Origin: Pseudohalioglobus lutimaris
Lineage (GTDB): Bacteria > Pseudomonadota > Gammaproteobacteria > Pseudomonadales > Halieaceae
Direction: 5' to 3'
DNA length: 64,000 nucleotides
NCBI RefSeq assembly: GCF_002866825.1
Contig: NZ_PKUS01000019.1
Coordinates: 44,581-108,580, forward strand
Part shown: positions 18,651 to 32,212 of the stretch, one piece after another
How positions within the stretch are numbered: position 1 is the first letter of the stretch
Layout: each line of letters starts with the position of its first letter
Notes under the pieces: generated by a model
What the model saw: only the letters and a program-made list of their open reading frames with translations
Told to the model about the DNA's origin: nothing
The model's database searches: none
Position numbers and translations under genes: made by a program

Positions 18651-19322
18651 ATGCCTACCGACCGCCAAACACTGGACGCCAGCCTGGCCGCAATCCTGCC
18701 TGGCGCACAGCTTGCCGAGACAGCCCTTCCAGAGGTGCCGCAACTTCGATTGTTGCTGCTTGCTGCCGATTATCCGCAGGGCGAGCTCAGTCCAGAGGCG
18801 ATGCAGCGGGTGATGGATAACCCGCTCTACTGGGTGTTTTGTTGGGCCTCAGGACAGGTTCTGGCCCGTTATCTCCTGGATAATCCAGACCTCGTGCAGG
18901 GCAAACGGGTGCTGGACTTTGGCAGCGGCTCCGGCGTGGTCGCCGTGGCAGCGGCTATGGCGGGTGCAGCGCAGGTTGTCGCCTGCGATATCGATCCGCT
19001 GGCATTGGCGGCAACCCGCGTCAATGCCGGTCTCAACGGCGTATCGCTCGACCTGGTGGAGAACTATTTCGATGTGCAGGGTGAGATCGATATCATCATT
19101 GTTGCCGACGTGCTCTATGACCGTGAAAATTTCCCCTGGCTGGGGCGTTTTGTGGAGCGTGCGCAGCAGGTGTTGATTGCGGACTCAAGGGTGAAGCACT
19201 TTGATTTTCCACCTTATCGGCAAATAGCACAGCGCCAGAGCTGTACTCTGCCTGACCTGGATGAGTCGGCCGAGTTTCGCGATGTGCGGCTCTATGCGGC
19301 GCAGAGCAGTCCTGCGGAGTGA
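18651..19322 (+). CDS. Class I SAM-dependent methyltransferase (ETFB/PrmA-like)
   Basis: This 223-residue SAM methyltransferase has motif I VLDFGSGSGVVAVAAAMAG, the acidic ribose contact VACDIDPLAL and the catalytic-face IIVADVLYD. It resembles lysine methyltransferases of the ETFbeta-KMT/PrmA kind, so a protein substrate is likely but unproven. It is divergent from rluA with a 52-bp gap and lies upstream of accA. No other family feature is visible. Confidence 0.75.
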   Translation: MPTDRQTLDASLAAILPGAQLAETALPEVPQLRLLLLAADYPQGELSPEAMQRVMDNPLYWVFCWASGQVLARYLLDNPDLVQGKRVLDFGSGSGVVAVAAAMAGAAQVVACDIDPLALAATRVNAGLNGVSLDLVENYFDVQGEIDIIIVADVLYDRENFPWLGRFVERAQQVLIADSRVKHFDFPPYRQIAQRQSCTLPDLDESAEFRDVRLYAAQSSPAE

Positions 19323-19413
19323 ACAGCGGCCCAGCTGAGGCTGCCGGGAATGGTGAGGGCGTCATTTATTGGTTACACTTGGCATCATCACTAACAGCAT
19401 GGCCTGAGAACTA

Positions 19414-20361
19414 ATGAATCCCAATTACCTGGACTTCGAACAACCCATTGCCGAACTCGAGGTGAAGATCGAGGAGCTGCAGCTGGTCGGTACTGACAAC
19501 GACCTCAATATCAGCGAAGAAATAGAGACGCTCAAGCAAAAAAGCACCAAGCTTACCGAAAAGATCTATTCGGGACTGAGTTCATGGGACATCGTAAAAG
19601 TCGCTCGTCACCCCAAGCGCCCCTACACCATGGACTATATTCCGCGCATCTTCAGCGAATTTGACGAACTGCATGGTGACCGCCATTTTGGCGACGACAA
19701 TGCCATCGTCGGTGGCGTCGCTCGCCTGGATGGCCAGCCGGTAATGGTGATTGGCCAGGAGAAGGGCCGGGCAGTGAAGGACAAGGTCCTGCGCAATTTT
19801 GGCATGCCCAAGCCTGAGGGGTATCGCAAGGCGCTGCGCCTGATGGAGATGGCTGAGCGCTACAAGCTCCCGGTCATCACCCTGATTGATACGCCCGGGG
19901 CATACCCGGGCATCGATTCTGAAGAGCGCGGTATCAGCGAATCCATCGCCCAGAACCTGGCCGTTATGTCTCGTCTGGCCACACCTATCGTCTGCGTGGT
20001 CATAGGGGAGGGCAGCTCCGGCGGGGCGTTGGGTATAGGCGTGGGCGACCACCTGGCCATGCTGCAGTATTCTACTTATTTCGTGATCTCTCCCGAGGGC
20101 TGCGCCAACATCATCTGGAAAGACTCGGCGAGAGCGCCTGATGCCGCCGAGGCGATGGGCGTGACGTCCTCCGTCCTGCAGGACCTGGGTATTGTAGATG
20201 CGACTATTGAGGAACCTCTTGGGGGCGCCCACCGCGATGTGGAACTGATGTCAGAGCGCATCCAGGCGCACGTTATCCATGAGCTGGACGTGCTGCGACA
20301 GCTCTCCCTTGAGGATTTGCTGGCCAAGCGCTACCAGCGTCTAATGTCCTACGGTAACTGA
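19414..20361 (+). CDS. accA: Acetyl-CoA carboxylase carboxyltransferase subunit alpha
   Basis: With AccD it transfers the carboxyl group from biotin to acetyl-CoA, the first step of fatty acid synthesis. The 315-residue product has the N-terminal coiled region ([19 protein letters not shown]), [30 protein letters not shown], and the oxyanion-hole segments [17 protein letters not shown] and [16 protein letters not shown]. The length is normal. It is followed by tilS after 18 bp, a common gammaproteobacterial arrangement. Confidence 0.97.
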   Translation: MNPNYLDFEQPIAELEVKIEELQLVGTDNDLNISEEIETLKQKSTKLTEKIYSGLSSWDIVKVARHPKRPYTMDYIPRIFSEFDELHGDRHFGDDNAIVGGVARLDGQPVMVIGQEKGRAVKDKVLRNFGMPKPEGYRKALRLMEMAERYKLPVITLIDTPGAYPGIDSEERGISESIAQNLAVMSRLATPIVCVVIGEGSSGGALGIGVGDHLAMLQYSTYFVISPEGCANIIWKDSARAPDAAEAMGVTSSVLQDLGIVDATIEEPLGGAHRDVELMSERIQAHVIHELDVLRQLSLEDLLAKRYQRLMSYGN

Positions 20362-20379
20362 TTCCCGGCACCCGGGGCC

Positions 20380-21735
20380 ATGTCCAAGGCGATCAGTTCG
20401 AAAACCCTGGCGCCGTCCCTGGCGGCGCACAGTGACGCATCGCGCTGGCTGATTGCATTCAGCGGCGGCGTCGATTCAACTGCGCTGTTGCACCTGGTAA
20501 GCACCTGGAGCAAAGGGAGTAGCGATTCTCCCCCGATCACGGCTTTACACATTAACCATGGGCTGCATGCGCAAAGTGCCGAGTGGGAAAACCACTGCGC
20601 CTGGATCTGCCGCTTTCTGGATATCCCGTTTCGTGCGCTGCAAGCAGTAGTGGAGCCGGATGGCGCCGGGCTGGAAGCCGCTGCGCGATCTGCCCGTTAC
20701 GCTTTATTTGCGTCACAAATGGAAGCGGGTGATGTGCTGTTTTTAGGTCATCATCAGGATGATCAGGTAGAAACGTTTTTCCTCCGCCTGCTGCGTGGGG
20801 CGGGTGTTGATGGCCTTGGCGCCATGCCCAGGCAGCGTCCGTTGGGTAAGGGCGTGCTGTATCGGCCGTTGCTTGAACTCAGTCGTGTCCAGCTGGAAGC
20901 CTATGTAGCGGCGCAGGGCCTGCGCTGTATCGATGATCCTTCCAATCAGGACCGCTCACTGGACCGCAATTTCCTGCGTGGTGAAGTCCTACCGCTGGTA
21001 GAGCAGCGCTGGCCCGGTTACAGGAAAACGGTGACGCGAGCGAGTGAGCACCTGACCCGGGCAGCGGGGGTACTGGAACAGGCAGTTGAGGTTCCCGAAA
21101 CCTGTTTCAGTGCGCTTGGGGACCCCGGTTTGCCGCTGGGCTTCCTGGCGGAAACCGACGACGCAGGGGCGGTGCAGGTAATCAGGGGTTGGCTCAGGCT
21201 ATGCTCATTGCAGGCACCGGATCAGTCCGTAGTGGAGGAGTTTTTACGCCAGCTGCGTAAAGCAGGGCGCAGTGCGAGGCCCATGCTGAATACAGGCTCT
21301 TTTCGCCTGCAGCGCTATCGAGACGCGATTTATTTGCTTCCCCCGGCCGCGGGGAACCTGGACCAGACGATGACGCTTGCGCCAGGCGAAGTCGTCGATA
21401 TCGAGGGCGTGGGGCGACTGGCGCTGCGGCGCTGTGACCCTCCGGGAATTTGGCTGGCCGCTGATGAAGAGCTGGAACTGCGATGGCGTGGCGGCGGCGA
21501 GCGCGCGCGACCCGCAGGCCGCCGACGCAATGCGGACCTGAAAAAGTGGCAGCAGGAGGAAGTGATACCGCCATGGTGGCGGGACCGTATGCCGCTACTG
21601 TACCTGGAGAATCAGCTTCTGGCCGTGGGCGGGTTGTGGCCCTGCCAGAGCAGTCGCTGGGGGGAAGCAGGCGAGGAAGCGGAGGCACCATGGGAAGTGG
21701 TCTGGGAGCCAGCTGTGGGTGGTGGATTCGATTGA
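20380..21735 (+). CDS. tilS: tRNA(Ile)-lysidine synthase TilS
   Basis: It attaches lysine to C34 of tRNA-Ile2 so that AUA is read as isoleucine. The 451-residue protein has the PP-loop ATPase motif IAFSGGVDSTALLHL near residues 28-42, GHHQDDQVETFFLRLLRGAG, the RPLLELSR segment and NQDRSLDRNFLRGEVLP. C-terminal TilS domains follow. The length is typical. It is downstream of accA. Confidence 0.94.
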   Translation: MSKAISSKTLAPSLAAHSDASRWLIAFSGGVDSTALLHLVSTWSKGSSDSPPITALHINHGLHAQSAEWENHCAWICRFLDIPFRALQAVVEPDGAGLEAAARSARYALFASQMEAGDVLFLGHHQDDQVETFFLRLLRGAGVDGLGAMPRQRPLGKGVLYRPLLELSRVQLEAYVAAQGLRCIDDPSNQDRSLDRNFLRGEVLPLVEQRWPGYRKTVTRASEHLTRAAGVLEQAVEVPETCFSALGDPGLPLGFLAETDDAGAVQVIRGWLRLCSLQAPDQSVVEEFLRQLRKAGRSARPMLNTGSFRLQRYRDAIYLLPPAAGNLDQTMTLAPGEVVDIEGVGRLALRRCDPPGIWLAADEELELRWRGGGERARPAGRRRNADLKKWQQEEVIPPWWRDRMPLLYLENQLLAVGGLWPCQSSRWGEAGEEAEAPWEVVWEPAVGGGFD

Positions 21736-21760
21736 GCTGGCAGAGTCTTTCTGATAGTCT
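21732..21760 (+). promoter_or_regulatory. Putative promoter for pyrG
   Basis: TTGAGC (21732-21737) and TAGTCT (21755-21760) are spaced 17 bp apart, about 95 bp upstream of the pyrG start and just at the end of tilS. Both hexamers match sigma-70 partially. Position and spacing are reasonable but unproven. Confidence 0.35.
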
Positions 21761-21845
21761 GGCTTCCCATCTTTTTGCAGCATTTCCACGGTCGTCCAGT
21801 GCAAGCGCGTGGACGGCTGTATTTCCAGTAATACGGCTTAATTAA

Positions 21846-23492
<1,647 letters not shown>

Positions 23493-23514
23493 GTGCTTGC
23501 CCCTGCAAACATGA

Positions 23515-25681
<2,167 letters not shown>

Positions 25682-25692
25682 GCGGTGTTCAA

Positions 25693-26013
25693 TTGCGCTG
25701 GCTGCTGGGTGTATTGCTGATCCTGCTGGTGTTACTGCAATATCGCCTGTGGATTGCCGATGGCAGCATTGCCGAGCAGCATCGCCTGCGACAGCAGGTA
25801 AAGGAGTTCAATCAGGTAAACGAGCAACTTCGCGCGCGCAACGCCGTGCTGGAACGGGAAGTGCTGGAACTACAGACTGGAAACGCCGGCGTGGAACAAC
25901 GAGCGCGCGAGCAACTTAACCTGGTCAGGGAAGGGGAGACCTTCTACCAGGTTGAAGGAGCCGAGCTGGATTCGTCGTCCGGCGCAGGACAGGCAGTCGA
26001 GGATTCCCGGTGA
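25693..26013 (+). CDS. ftsB: Cell division protein FtsB
   Basis: FtsB is a divisome linker that forms a complex with FtsL and FtsQ and licenses septal peptidoglycan synthesis. The 106-residue protein has a short cytoplasmic N-terminus and one TM helix (LLGVLLILLVLLQYRLWI). A periplasmic coiled coil of leucine-rich heptads follows over residues 25-75, then a FtsB-type ARExLNLVREGETFYQV segment. It starts with TTG at 25693, 11 bp after eno. It overlaps ispD by four bases. Confidence 0.92.
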   Translation: MRWLLGVLLILLVLLQYRLWIADGSIAEQHRLRQQVKEFNQVNEQLRARNAVLEREVLELQTGNAGVEQRAREQLNLVREGETFYQVEGAELDSSSGAGQAVEDSR

Positions 26014-26708
26014 GTGTCGGCCTGCATGGTGTGATACCGGCCGCCGGTATTGGCTCGCGCATGGGTGGGTCCACGCCCAAGCAATATCTCAACCTGAACG
26101 GAGAGACATTACTGGAGCACAGCTTGAGGGCATTGCTGGCGGTGCCCGGCATGCAGTCGGTAACCGTGGCGCTACACCAGGCAGACCGTTTTGCAGGCAG
26201 CCTGGCCCTTTTATCTGATGACAGAGTGAACACTGTAATCGGCGGTGCCGAGCGCGCTGATTCCGTGCTGGCAGCGCTACATGCGGTGCCTGGCGGCGCC
26301 GGGGACTGGGTGCTGGTGCACGACGCGGCGCGGCCCTGCCTGCAGCAGGCTGATGTACTGCGGTTGGTGGAGCATGCGGTGTCACGGGGGGAGGGTGGTA
26401 TCCTCGCTGAGCGGGTGTGCGATACTGTGAAACTGGCGGATTCATCTGGCCACGTGGAGAAGACCCTTGATCGGAGCCGCCTGTGGCGGGCACAAACGCC
26501 CCAGATGTTCCGCCTCGGTGAATTGACGCAGGCTCTTGAGGCCGTGATTGCCCGGAATTTGCCCGTGACCGACGAGGCCTCGGCAATGGAGTGTATGGGT
26601 TACGCGGTAAACCTGGTTCCTGGCTCTGCCAGCAATTTAAAAGTGACGTTGCCGGACGACCTGGACCTGGCGGCCTGGTATCTGTCACGAGCGGAAGGAC
26701 TCGAGTGA
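26010..26708 (+). CDS. ispD: 2-C-methyl-D-erythritol 4-phosphate cytidylyltransferase
   Basis: This is the third step of the MEP isoprenoid pathway, making CDP-methylerythritol. The 232-residue enzyme has the nucleotide-binding [20 protein letters not shown], the HDAARPCL segment and [14 protein letters not shown]. The GTG start at 26010 overlaps the ftsB stop (GTGA). It ends in a GTGA overlap with ispF, so the three are tightly coupled. Confidence 0.96.
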   Translation: MSVGLHGVIPAAGIGSRMGGSTPKQYLNLNGETLLEHSLRALLAVPGMQSVTVALHQADRFAGSLALLSDDRVNTVIGGAERADSVLAALHAVPGGAGDWVLVHDAARPCLQQADVLRLVEHAVSRGEGGILAERVCDTVKLADSSGHVEKTLDRSRLWRAQTPQMFRLGELTQALEAVIARNLPVTDEASAMECMGYAVNLVPGSASNLKVTLPDDLDLAAWYLSRAEGLE

Positions 26709-27190
26709 ATATACGTATTGGCCATGGCTACGATGTCCATCGTTTTGGCGAGGGCAATGCAATAACCCTGGGCGGGGTAACCATAGCGCATCATATGGCG
26801 CTGTTGGCGCATTCGGATGGTGATGTGCTGATTCACGCTATCTGTGATGCCCTGCTGGGTGCTATCGCCGCCGGCGATATAGGTGGACACTTTCCGGACA
26901 ATGACCCGGACAATGCGGGTATCGACAGCCGCGTGTTGTTGCGCAGGGTGATGGGGCAGGTGCAGGAGCAGGGCTATGCACTGGGGAACCTGGATGCAAC
27001 CCTGGTGGCCCAGGCGCCGCGGATGGCTCCGCACATCGCCTCCATGCGTGCCAATCTTGCCAGCGACATGTCGGCGCAACTATCCCAGGTCAGTATCAAG
27101 GCGACGACTACCGAAAAGCTGGGTTTCGCCGGCAGGGAGGAGGGTATTGCCGCCCACGCGGTGGTACTGCTGCAAGTCGTAGACAATTGA
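26705..27190 (+). CDS. ispF: 2-C-methyl-D-erythritol 2,4-cyclodiphosphate synthase
   Basis: It is the fifth MEP pathway enzyme and cyclises CDP-ME 2-phosphate. The 161-residue product begins [16 protein letters not shown] and has the zinc-ligand motifs, [20 protein letters not shown] and [11 protein letters not shown], plus the C-terminal [21 protein letters not shown]. The true start is GTG at 26705, overlapping the ispD stop by four bases; a longer in-frame version would lie within ispD. Length is normal. Confidence 0.96.
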   Translation: MNIRIGHGYDVHRFGEGNAITLGGVTIAHHMALLAHSDGDVLIHAICDALLGAIAAGDIGGHFPDNDPDNAGIDSRVLLRRVMGQVQEQGYALGNLDATLVAQAPRMAPHIASMRANLASDMSAQLSQVSIKATTTEKLGFAGREEGIAAHAVVLLQVVDN

Positions 27191-28212
27191 TGCGCGAGTG
27201 GCCCACTGCTGCTGGCGCTACAGTTGCCAGTGCAGTGCTGCGCAGTCAGCCGGAAGACTTCCGGGTTGACGAAGAGCTGGGATTCGAACCTGAGGGTGAG
27301 GGCGAACACGTCTTTCTCCGCCTGCAAAAACGCTGCCTTAATACAGCTGAGCTGGCGCAACGCCTGTCGTCGCTCAGTGGCATTCATCCTCGGGATATCG
27401 CCTTCTCCGGCATGAAAGACCGGAACGCGGTAACCCGGCAGTGGTTCAGCGTGCGCATGGCGGGGCGCCCGGAGCCCGATTGGCAGCAGCTGGAGTCCGC
27501 AGGTGACGTGCAGGTGCTGGCGGCACGGCGCCACCGTCGTAAACTGAAACGCGGCGTCCACCGCAGTAATCGTTTTACCCTGGTGCTGCGAGAGCTGCAG
27601 GGCGATCGTGAGGATCTGGAGCAGCGGCTACGGCTGCTACGCAGTGTGGGGGCTCCCAATTACTTCGGGCCCCAGCGTTTCGGTCGCGACGGGGGCAATC
27701 TTGCTCAGGCGACCCGTTTACTACAGACAGGTACCCGGCGCCTGTCGCGACAGAAGCGCAGCCTGTTGTTGTCCGTACTAAGGGCCCAACTGTTCAACTC
27801 ACTGCTGGCGGACAGGGTAATCCGTGGCGATTGGAACCATGTCCTCGCCGGCGATACCTGTATCTTGCAGGGCACCCGCAGTCAATTTCTCTGCGAGCTG
27901 CCTGATGCGGAAATCGCCCAGCGTTGCCGCAGTGGTGATCTGCACCCCGCACTGCCCCTCTGGGGTAGAGGGCTGGAGAACCGGCACGATGCTTCAACCC
28001 ATCGCTGGCGTGAGGTACTGGCCGATCAGCTGGCTATTGGTGAGTTCCTGTCGCAGCAGGAACTGGATCTCGGATGGCGTCCCGCGCGACTCATCCCTGA
28101 TGACTTTTGCTGGCACTTTTGTGATGATGACAGCCTGCAACTAGAGTTTTGCCTGGGCGCCGGCTGTTACGCTACAGCGCTGCTGGCAGAGTTCGTTCGC
28201 TACACCGAGTAG
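27190..28212 (+). CDS. truD: tRNA pseudouridine(13) synthase TruD
   Basis: It makes pseudouridine 13 in tRNA-Glu. The 340-residue enzyme shows [24 protein letters not shown] and the catalytic Asp in the family motif [17 protein letters not shown]. The insertion domain has [21 protein letters not shown] 27190 overlaps the ispF stop (TGATG), and the preceding TTG at 27187 is discarded. In most relatives surE follows; here it does not. Confidence 0.95.
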   Translation: MREWPTAAGATVASAVLRSQPEDFRVDEELGFEPEGEGEHVFLRLQKRCLNTAELAQRLSSLSGIHPRDIAFSGMKDRNAVTRQWFSVRMAGRPEPDWQQLESAGDVQVLAARRHRRKLKRGVHRSNRFTLVLRELQGDREDLEQRLRLLRSVGAPNYFGPQRFGRDGGNLAQATRLLQTGTRRLSRQKRSLLLSVLRAQLFNSLLADRVIRGDWNHVLAGDTCILQGTRSQFLCELPDAEIAQRCRSGDLHPALPLWGRGLENRHDASTHRWREVLADQLAIGEFLSQQELDLGWRPARLIPDDFCWHFCDDDSLQLEFCLGAGCYATALLAEFVRYTE

Positions 28213-28262
28213 CGAGCATAATTATAGAGAATGAACGGGACGTGTTTGGAGTGGTAACAGCA

Positions 28263-28925
28263 GTGAACAGGGCAGACCTGAATGGCATCGGGATGACATC
28301 GCGGCGGACTCGCGAACGTCTGATACAGCGTCTGGTCGACCAGGGGATAGATAACCAACAGGTGCTCGACACGATCCGGATCACACCGCGTCACCTGTTT
28401 CTGGATGAGGCGATGGCGCACCGGGCCTACGAGGATGTCGCCCTGCCCATAGGCTTTCAGCAAACGCTTTCGCAGCCCTATATCGTCGCGCGGATGACGG
28501 AACTTCTGTTGGAGGGCGGCGCGCCGGAAAGGGTGCTTGAAATCGGTACCGGCTCTGGCTACCAGACCGCGATTCTGGCCCAGCTGGTGACTGAAGTGTT
28601 CAGCGTAGAGCGCATCAAGCCACTGCAACAGAAGGCGCGCCAGCGCATGCGCCAGCTGAAGCTGCGCAACGTACAGATGAACCATGCTGACGGCGGCCTG
28701 GGTTGGCCCGAACGGGGACCATTTGACGGGATACTTGCCGCCGCCGCACCGGAGCGCATCCCCGAGGAGCTACTGCAGCAGTTGGCTCCGGGTGGGCGCC
28801 TGGTAATTCCAGTAGGGGGAGAAACCCAGCATCTACACGTTGTGGATCGCACCCACGAAGGGTTCGAAACCACAGTGGTGGAAGCGGTACGGTTTGTGCC
28901 ACTTCGTCCCGGCACGGTGCGTTAG
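28263..28925 (+). CDS. pcm: Protein-L-isoaspartate O-methyltransferase
   Basis: It methylates isoaspartyl residues to start repair of aged proteins. The protein has [41 protein letters not shown], the SAM motif [18 protein letters not shown] and [14 protein letters not shown] 28263 (220 residues) is chosen because many relatives keep a few residues and 'GIG' before MTS. ATG 28293 would give 210 residues and is an acceptable alternative. It follows truD by 50 bp and sits 4 bp before the DUF368 gene. Confidence 0.92.
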   Translation: MNRADLNGIGMTSRRTRERLIQRLVDQGIDNQQVLDTIRITPRHLFLDEAMAHRAYEDVALPIGFQQTLSQPYIVARMTELLLEGGAPERVLEIGTGSGYQTAILAQLVTEVFSVERIKPLQQKARQRMRQLKLRNVQMNHADGGLGWPERGPFDGILAAAAPERIPEELLQQLAPGGRLVIPVGGETQHLHVVDRTHEGFETTVVEAVRFVPLRPGTVR

Positions 28926-28929
28926 TTCG

Positions 28930-29865
28930 ATGAGCGCCATGGGCGTGTTTGTGCGCGGTTTGCTGATGGGTGCCGCAGATATAGTACCCGGCGTGTCTGG
29001 CGGCACTGTGGCATTTATCACCGGTATTTACGACACCTTGTTGAGCAGCATCCGTGCGGTGGACCTGCATTTTGCGCGATTGCTGTTGCAGGGTGATATT
29101 CGTAATGCCTGGGAGCATGTCAACGGTGCCTTCCTGCTGGCGTTGCTGGCCGGTATCGGCACCAGCATTTTTTCACTCGCCCGCATTATCTCCTGGCTAC
29201 TGGAGAATCATCCGGTACCCCTCTGGGCGTTTTTTTTCGGCCTTATACTGGCGTCAGCGCTGGTACTGCTGCGACAGGTGGAAACCTGGACGGCGCCTCG
29301 TAGTCTCTCCCTGGTGGTCGGCATGGCAATTGCCGTGACCATCGCCCTGGCACCGGTGGTCAATCTGGACTTTGGTCTGCCGGGTGTATTTCTCTCGGGC
29401 TTTCTGGCCATTTGCGCGATGATTCTGCCCGGTATCTCGGGGAGCTTTATCCTGGTCCTGCTGGGCATGTACGGCACCGTACTGGCCGCACTGAAGTCAC
29501 TGGATCTCGGTTTTATCCTGGTCTTTGGCGTGGGTGCGGCTGCGGGTCTGATGTGTTTTTCCCGCCTGCTGCACTACCTTCTCCACCGCTTCCATGAGGG
29601 GACTATGGCCTTGCTCACTGGCTTTCTGTTTGGCTCATTGCTTGTGGTCTGGCCATGGAAGCGCGTACTGGTCTGGGTCGAGGGGAGTCACGGTCAACTC
29701 AAGCCCGCACAACAGCTGCCGGTGTCGCCAATTGACTTTACGGTGGCCACTGGTCACGACGCTCAAATTGCACTCTGCGTTGGGCTGATGCTGGCTGGTT
29801 TTATGCTGGTCTGGTTTATTGATACACGCTGGGGCAGGGCAGAGCGAGCCCGACAGCCCGCCTGA
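28930..29865 (+). CDS. DUF368 membrane protein, PopT-type polyprenyl-phosphate transporter
   Basis: This 311-residue membrane protein has the DUF368 signature FVRGLLMGAADIVPGVSGGT at its start, repeated as MILPGISGSFILVLLGMYG near residue 165, and about eight TM segments. DUF368 proteins (PopT) have been shown in other bacteria to return undecaprenyl phosphate across the inner membrane. Function here is by family. It lies between pcm and nlpD, 4 bp and 2 bp from them, in the slot where many relatives have nothing. The N-terminal start is the ATG at 28930. Confidence 0.88.
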   Translation: MSAMGVFVRGLLMGAADIVPGVSGGTVAFITGIYDTLLSSIRAVDLHFARLLLQGDIRNAWEHVNGAFLLALLAGIGTSIFSLARIISWLLENHPVPLWAFFFGLILASALVLLRQVETWTAPRSLSLVVGMAIAVTIALAPVVNLDFGLPGVFLSGFLAICAMILPGISGSFILVLLGMYGTVLAALKSLDLGFILVFGVGAAAGLMCFSRLLHYLLHRFHEGTMALLTGFLFGSLLVVWPWKRVLVWVEGSHGQLKPAQQLPVSPIDFTVATGHDAQIALCVGLMLAGFMLVWFIDTRWGRAERARQPA

Positions 29866-29867
29866 TC

Positions 29868-30716
29868 ATGGGGCCCTCGTCGGCTCGGGACCAGGATGCC
29901 CGGAAAGCGGCAGGTACATTTAAACTTCTCCTATTTGCTGTTTTAGCTCTGCTGATGGTGGCTTGCGCAGGCAGCCCACCTGCGCCTGTGGAGGATCGGC
30001 AGTATGGCGGCGCCAGCCCGGGGGCCGGCTACAGGGTGCAGCAAGGCGATACCTTGTACTCTATTGCATTCCGGTATGGACTGGACTATCGGCGCCTGGG
30101 CGCAGCAAACGGGATATCTGCTCCCTATACAATCTATCCCGGGCAGCGGTTGCGACTGAGCCAGGCTGATATTCCGAAAACCGCCAGCAGTAGTGCGACG
30201 CGCAAAGAGAGTGCCACTGCGGTCCCGCCGTCCCCGGGTGTTGCTCCTGCTTCCCCTGTTCTCAAGCCTCCACCCCAGACGCCTAAAAAAGCCCCTGCAT
30301 CGAAACACACGCAAACTGCAGTCGTCTCCAGGCCCGTGGCCAATGCGCCGGTGAAAGCGTGGCGGTGGCCAAGCAGTGGCCCCGTGGTGCGGCGTTACTC
30401 CGCGACGGTGCACAAGGGTATAGACATTGGCGGCAAGCGGGGTGACCCGGTGCAGGCGGTAGCAGCGGGGCAGGTTGTGTACGCCGGTAACGGCATCGTC
30501 GGCCTCGGTGAGTTGATTATCGTCAAGCACAATGAGTTGTACTTGAGCGCCTATGGGCATAACGATCGCCTGCTGGTCGCCGAGGGTGCGGTGGTGCAGG
30601 CAGGTCAACGTATCGCTGAAAAAGGCAGCAGTGGTACTGATTCGGTGAGGCTGCACTTCGAGATACGCAAAGAGGGGAAACCCATCGACCCCCTGCGATT
30701 GCTGCCCAGGCGCTAG
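29868..30716 (+). CDS. nlpD: LysM/M23 lipoprotein NlpD
   Basis: NlpD activates the amidase AmiC at the septum. The 282-residue lipoprotein has a lipobox (LLMVACAG, lipidated Cys about residue 35). It has one LysM domain (YRVQQGDTLYSIAFRYGLDYRRLGAANGI), a Pro/Ala/Lys-rich linker and a C-terminal M23-like domain. The zinc ligands are degenerate: HKGIDIGGKRGDPV replaces HxxxD, with VRLHFEIRKEG later. The family is a non-catalytic activator. rpoS follows, as in other gammaproteobacteria, and one rpoS promoter commonly lies inside nlpD. Confidence 0.93.
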   Translation: MGPSSARDQDARKAAGTFKLLLFAVLALLMVACAGSPPAPVEDRQYGGASPGAGYRVQQGDTLYSIAFRYGLDYRRLGAANGISAPYTIYPGQRLRLSQADIPKTASSSATRKESATAVPPSPGVAPASPVLKPPPQTPKKAPASKHTQTAVVSRPVANAPVKAWRWPSSGPVVRRYSATVHKGIDIGGKRGDPVQAVAAGQVVYAGNGIVGLGELIIVKHNELYLSAYGHNDRLLVAEGAVVQAGQRIAEKGSSGTDSVRLHFEIRKEGKPIDPLRLLPRR

Positions 30717-30947
30717 CATCTGCAGTGGCGTGAAACGCCTCCACAGACCACGGGCAGGGCACTATGATAGCCAATGCAAGTTTTTGCATAGCAGCTTGTA
30801 ATTGGTCTTGCGGTTGGGTTAGTCTAATCGGCCGTTCAGGAAATACTCTCAGAAGAATCACAAAAATGATGAGATATCTCCGCGGGACTGGATCGTGCGC
30901 AAAGCCCGAAAAGGACCGTTAAACCGGCTCGGGCAGAAGGGGCGGCT

Positions 30948-31925
30948 ATGACAATGAAAAGAGTAAGTCCCGGGGACAGCGGTAGGGAAACCCCGGTTAT
31001 CAAGCAAACAGGTAACAGCGAATCGCCGGAAAGTCTCAATGACACGAAGCGTTTCGACGAGGCCAAGGCGCGAACCGCGCGCAAGGTTGCCAAATCGCTG
31101 GACGTTACCCAGCTCTACCTCAATGAGATTGGCTACTCCCCGCTACTCAGTGCGGATGAGGAGAAACACTATGCTCGTCTCGCCCGATCGGGGGATGATG
31201 CCGGTCGCAAGAGAATGATCGAGAGCAACCTGCGCCTGGTAGTGAAAATCTCCAGACGCTACATCAATCGCGGCCTCACCCTGCTGGACCTGATCGAAGA
31301 GGGCAACCTCGGCCTGATTCGCGCAGTCGAAAAATTTGACCCCGAGCGCGGGTTCCGCTTTTCCACCTACGCGACCTGGTGGATCAGGCAAACCATCGAA
31401 CGGGCTATCATGAACCAGACCCGCACCATCCGTCTGCCCATACACGTGGTGAAGGAACTCAATGTATACCTGCGGGCGGCCCGGGAGCTGACGCAGAAGC
31501 TGGATCATGAGCCCACTGCGGAAGAGATTGGCGACATGTTGGACAAGCCTGCCGCTGACGTTAAGCGCCTGCTTGGTCTCAATGAGCGGGTAACCTCTGT
31601 GGATACACCGGTGGGTCCCGATTCAGACCGGTCGGTGGTCGACACCATCGCTGATACCCACGAAAGTGATCCCTCGCAGTTGCTCCAGGATTCGGATATC
31701 CGCGAGAGCATTTCGGCCTGGCTTGATGAACTCAGTGAGAAACAGCGCGAGGTCGTTTCCCGCCGTTTTGGTCTGCGTGGATATGAAAGCAGTACGCTGG
31801 AGGAAGTGGGTCGTGAGATTGGCCTGACCCGGGAGCGGGTGCGCCAGATCCAGGTCGAGGCGCTCAAACGCCTGCGCAGTATCATGGAAACCCAGGGACT
31901 CAGCGGCGAGTCGCTCTTCAGCTGA
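30948..31925 (+). CDS. rpoS: RNA polymerase sigma factor RpoS
   Basis: This is the stationary-phase and general-stress sigma factor. The 325-residue protein has region 1.2 ([22 protein letters not shown]), region 2 ([20 protein letters not shown], then [24 protein letters not shown] with [19 protein letters not shown]), and region 3 ([15 protein letters not shown]). Region 4 has the [34 protein letters not shown]. The nlpD-rpoS order supports RpoS over other group 2 sigmas. The 231-bp leader after nlpD is a likely site for post-transcriptional control, although no sRNA pairing site is recognised. Confidence 0.96.
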   Translation: MTMKRVSPGDSGRETPVIKQTGNSESPESLNDTKRFDEAKARTARKVAKSLDVTQLYLNEIGYSPLLSADEEKHYARLARSGDDAGRKRMIESNLRLVVKISRRYINRGLTLLDLIEEGNLGLIRAVEKFDPERGFRFSTYATWWIRQTIERAIMNQTRTIRLPIHVVKELNVYLRAARELTQKLDHEPTAEEIGDMLDKPAADVKRLLGLNERVTSVDTPVGPDSDRSVVDTIADTHESDPSQLLQDSDIRESISAWLDELSEKQREVVSRRFGLRGYESSTLEEVGREIGLTRERVRQIQVEALKRLRSIMETQGLSGESLFS

Positions 31926-31946
31926 TTAGCCCTCCTGCAAGCCGGT

Positions 31947-31976
31947 AACCGGGCTCCCTGCTTCGGTTGCCCGGTT
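31947..31976. repeat. Inverted repeat downstream of rpoS
   Basis: AACCGGGC (31947-31954) and GCCCGGTT (31969-31976) are perfect 8-bp arms around a 14-base loop, 21 bp after the rpoS stop. No T run follows, so it may be a weak or Rho-assisted end or a 3' stabilising stem. The rest of the 287-bp gap to the CoA-transferase gene holds a TATAAT at 32067-32072 without a matching -35, and nothing else clear. Confidence 0.4.
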
Positions 31977-32212
31977 GTCCTCACCCCCGTCTCGCCATCG
32001 CTTTCTTCCCAGGTTAACCTGCGCGATGCCTGCCCTTCAGCACCGGTAATCGCCCCCGGGCGCCCATATAATCACTTTTGCTGTTTTTTGCCGTCAGCCA
32101 CTCTGGTGACTGTGTCCGTGTCGTCATCCTGCTGGCCCCGGCGCGTGCGGCCCGCTATGCTGAACCGCTGTATGAGTGCTAGTTCGCTGCAGACGTAAAC
32201 GGGGAGAGTAAA

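Noticed and set aside
26591..26704. Longer N-terminus for ispF
   Set aside because: It would sit within ispD in another frame. GTG 26705 gives the normal length and a GTGA coupling.
28213..28262. Search for surE between truD and pcm
   Set aside because: Only 50 bp separate the two genes and no fragment of SurE motifs is seen, so no pseudogene is claimed.
32067..32072. TATAAT in the gap before the CoA-transferase
   Set aside because: No -35 within 15-19 bp matches, so it is not listed as a promoter; it is mentioned only as part of the gap.
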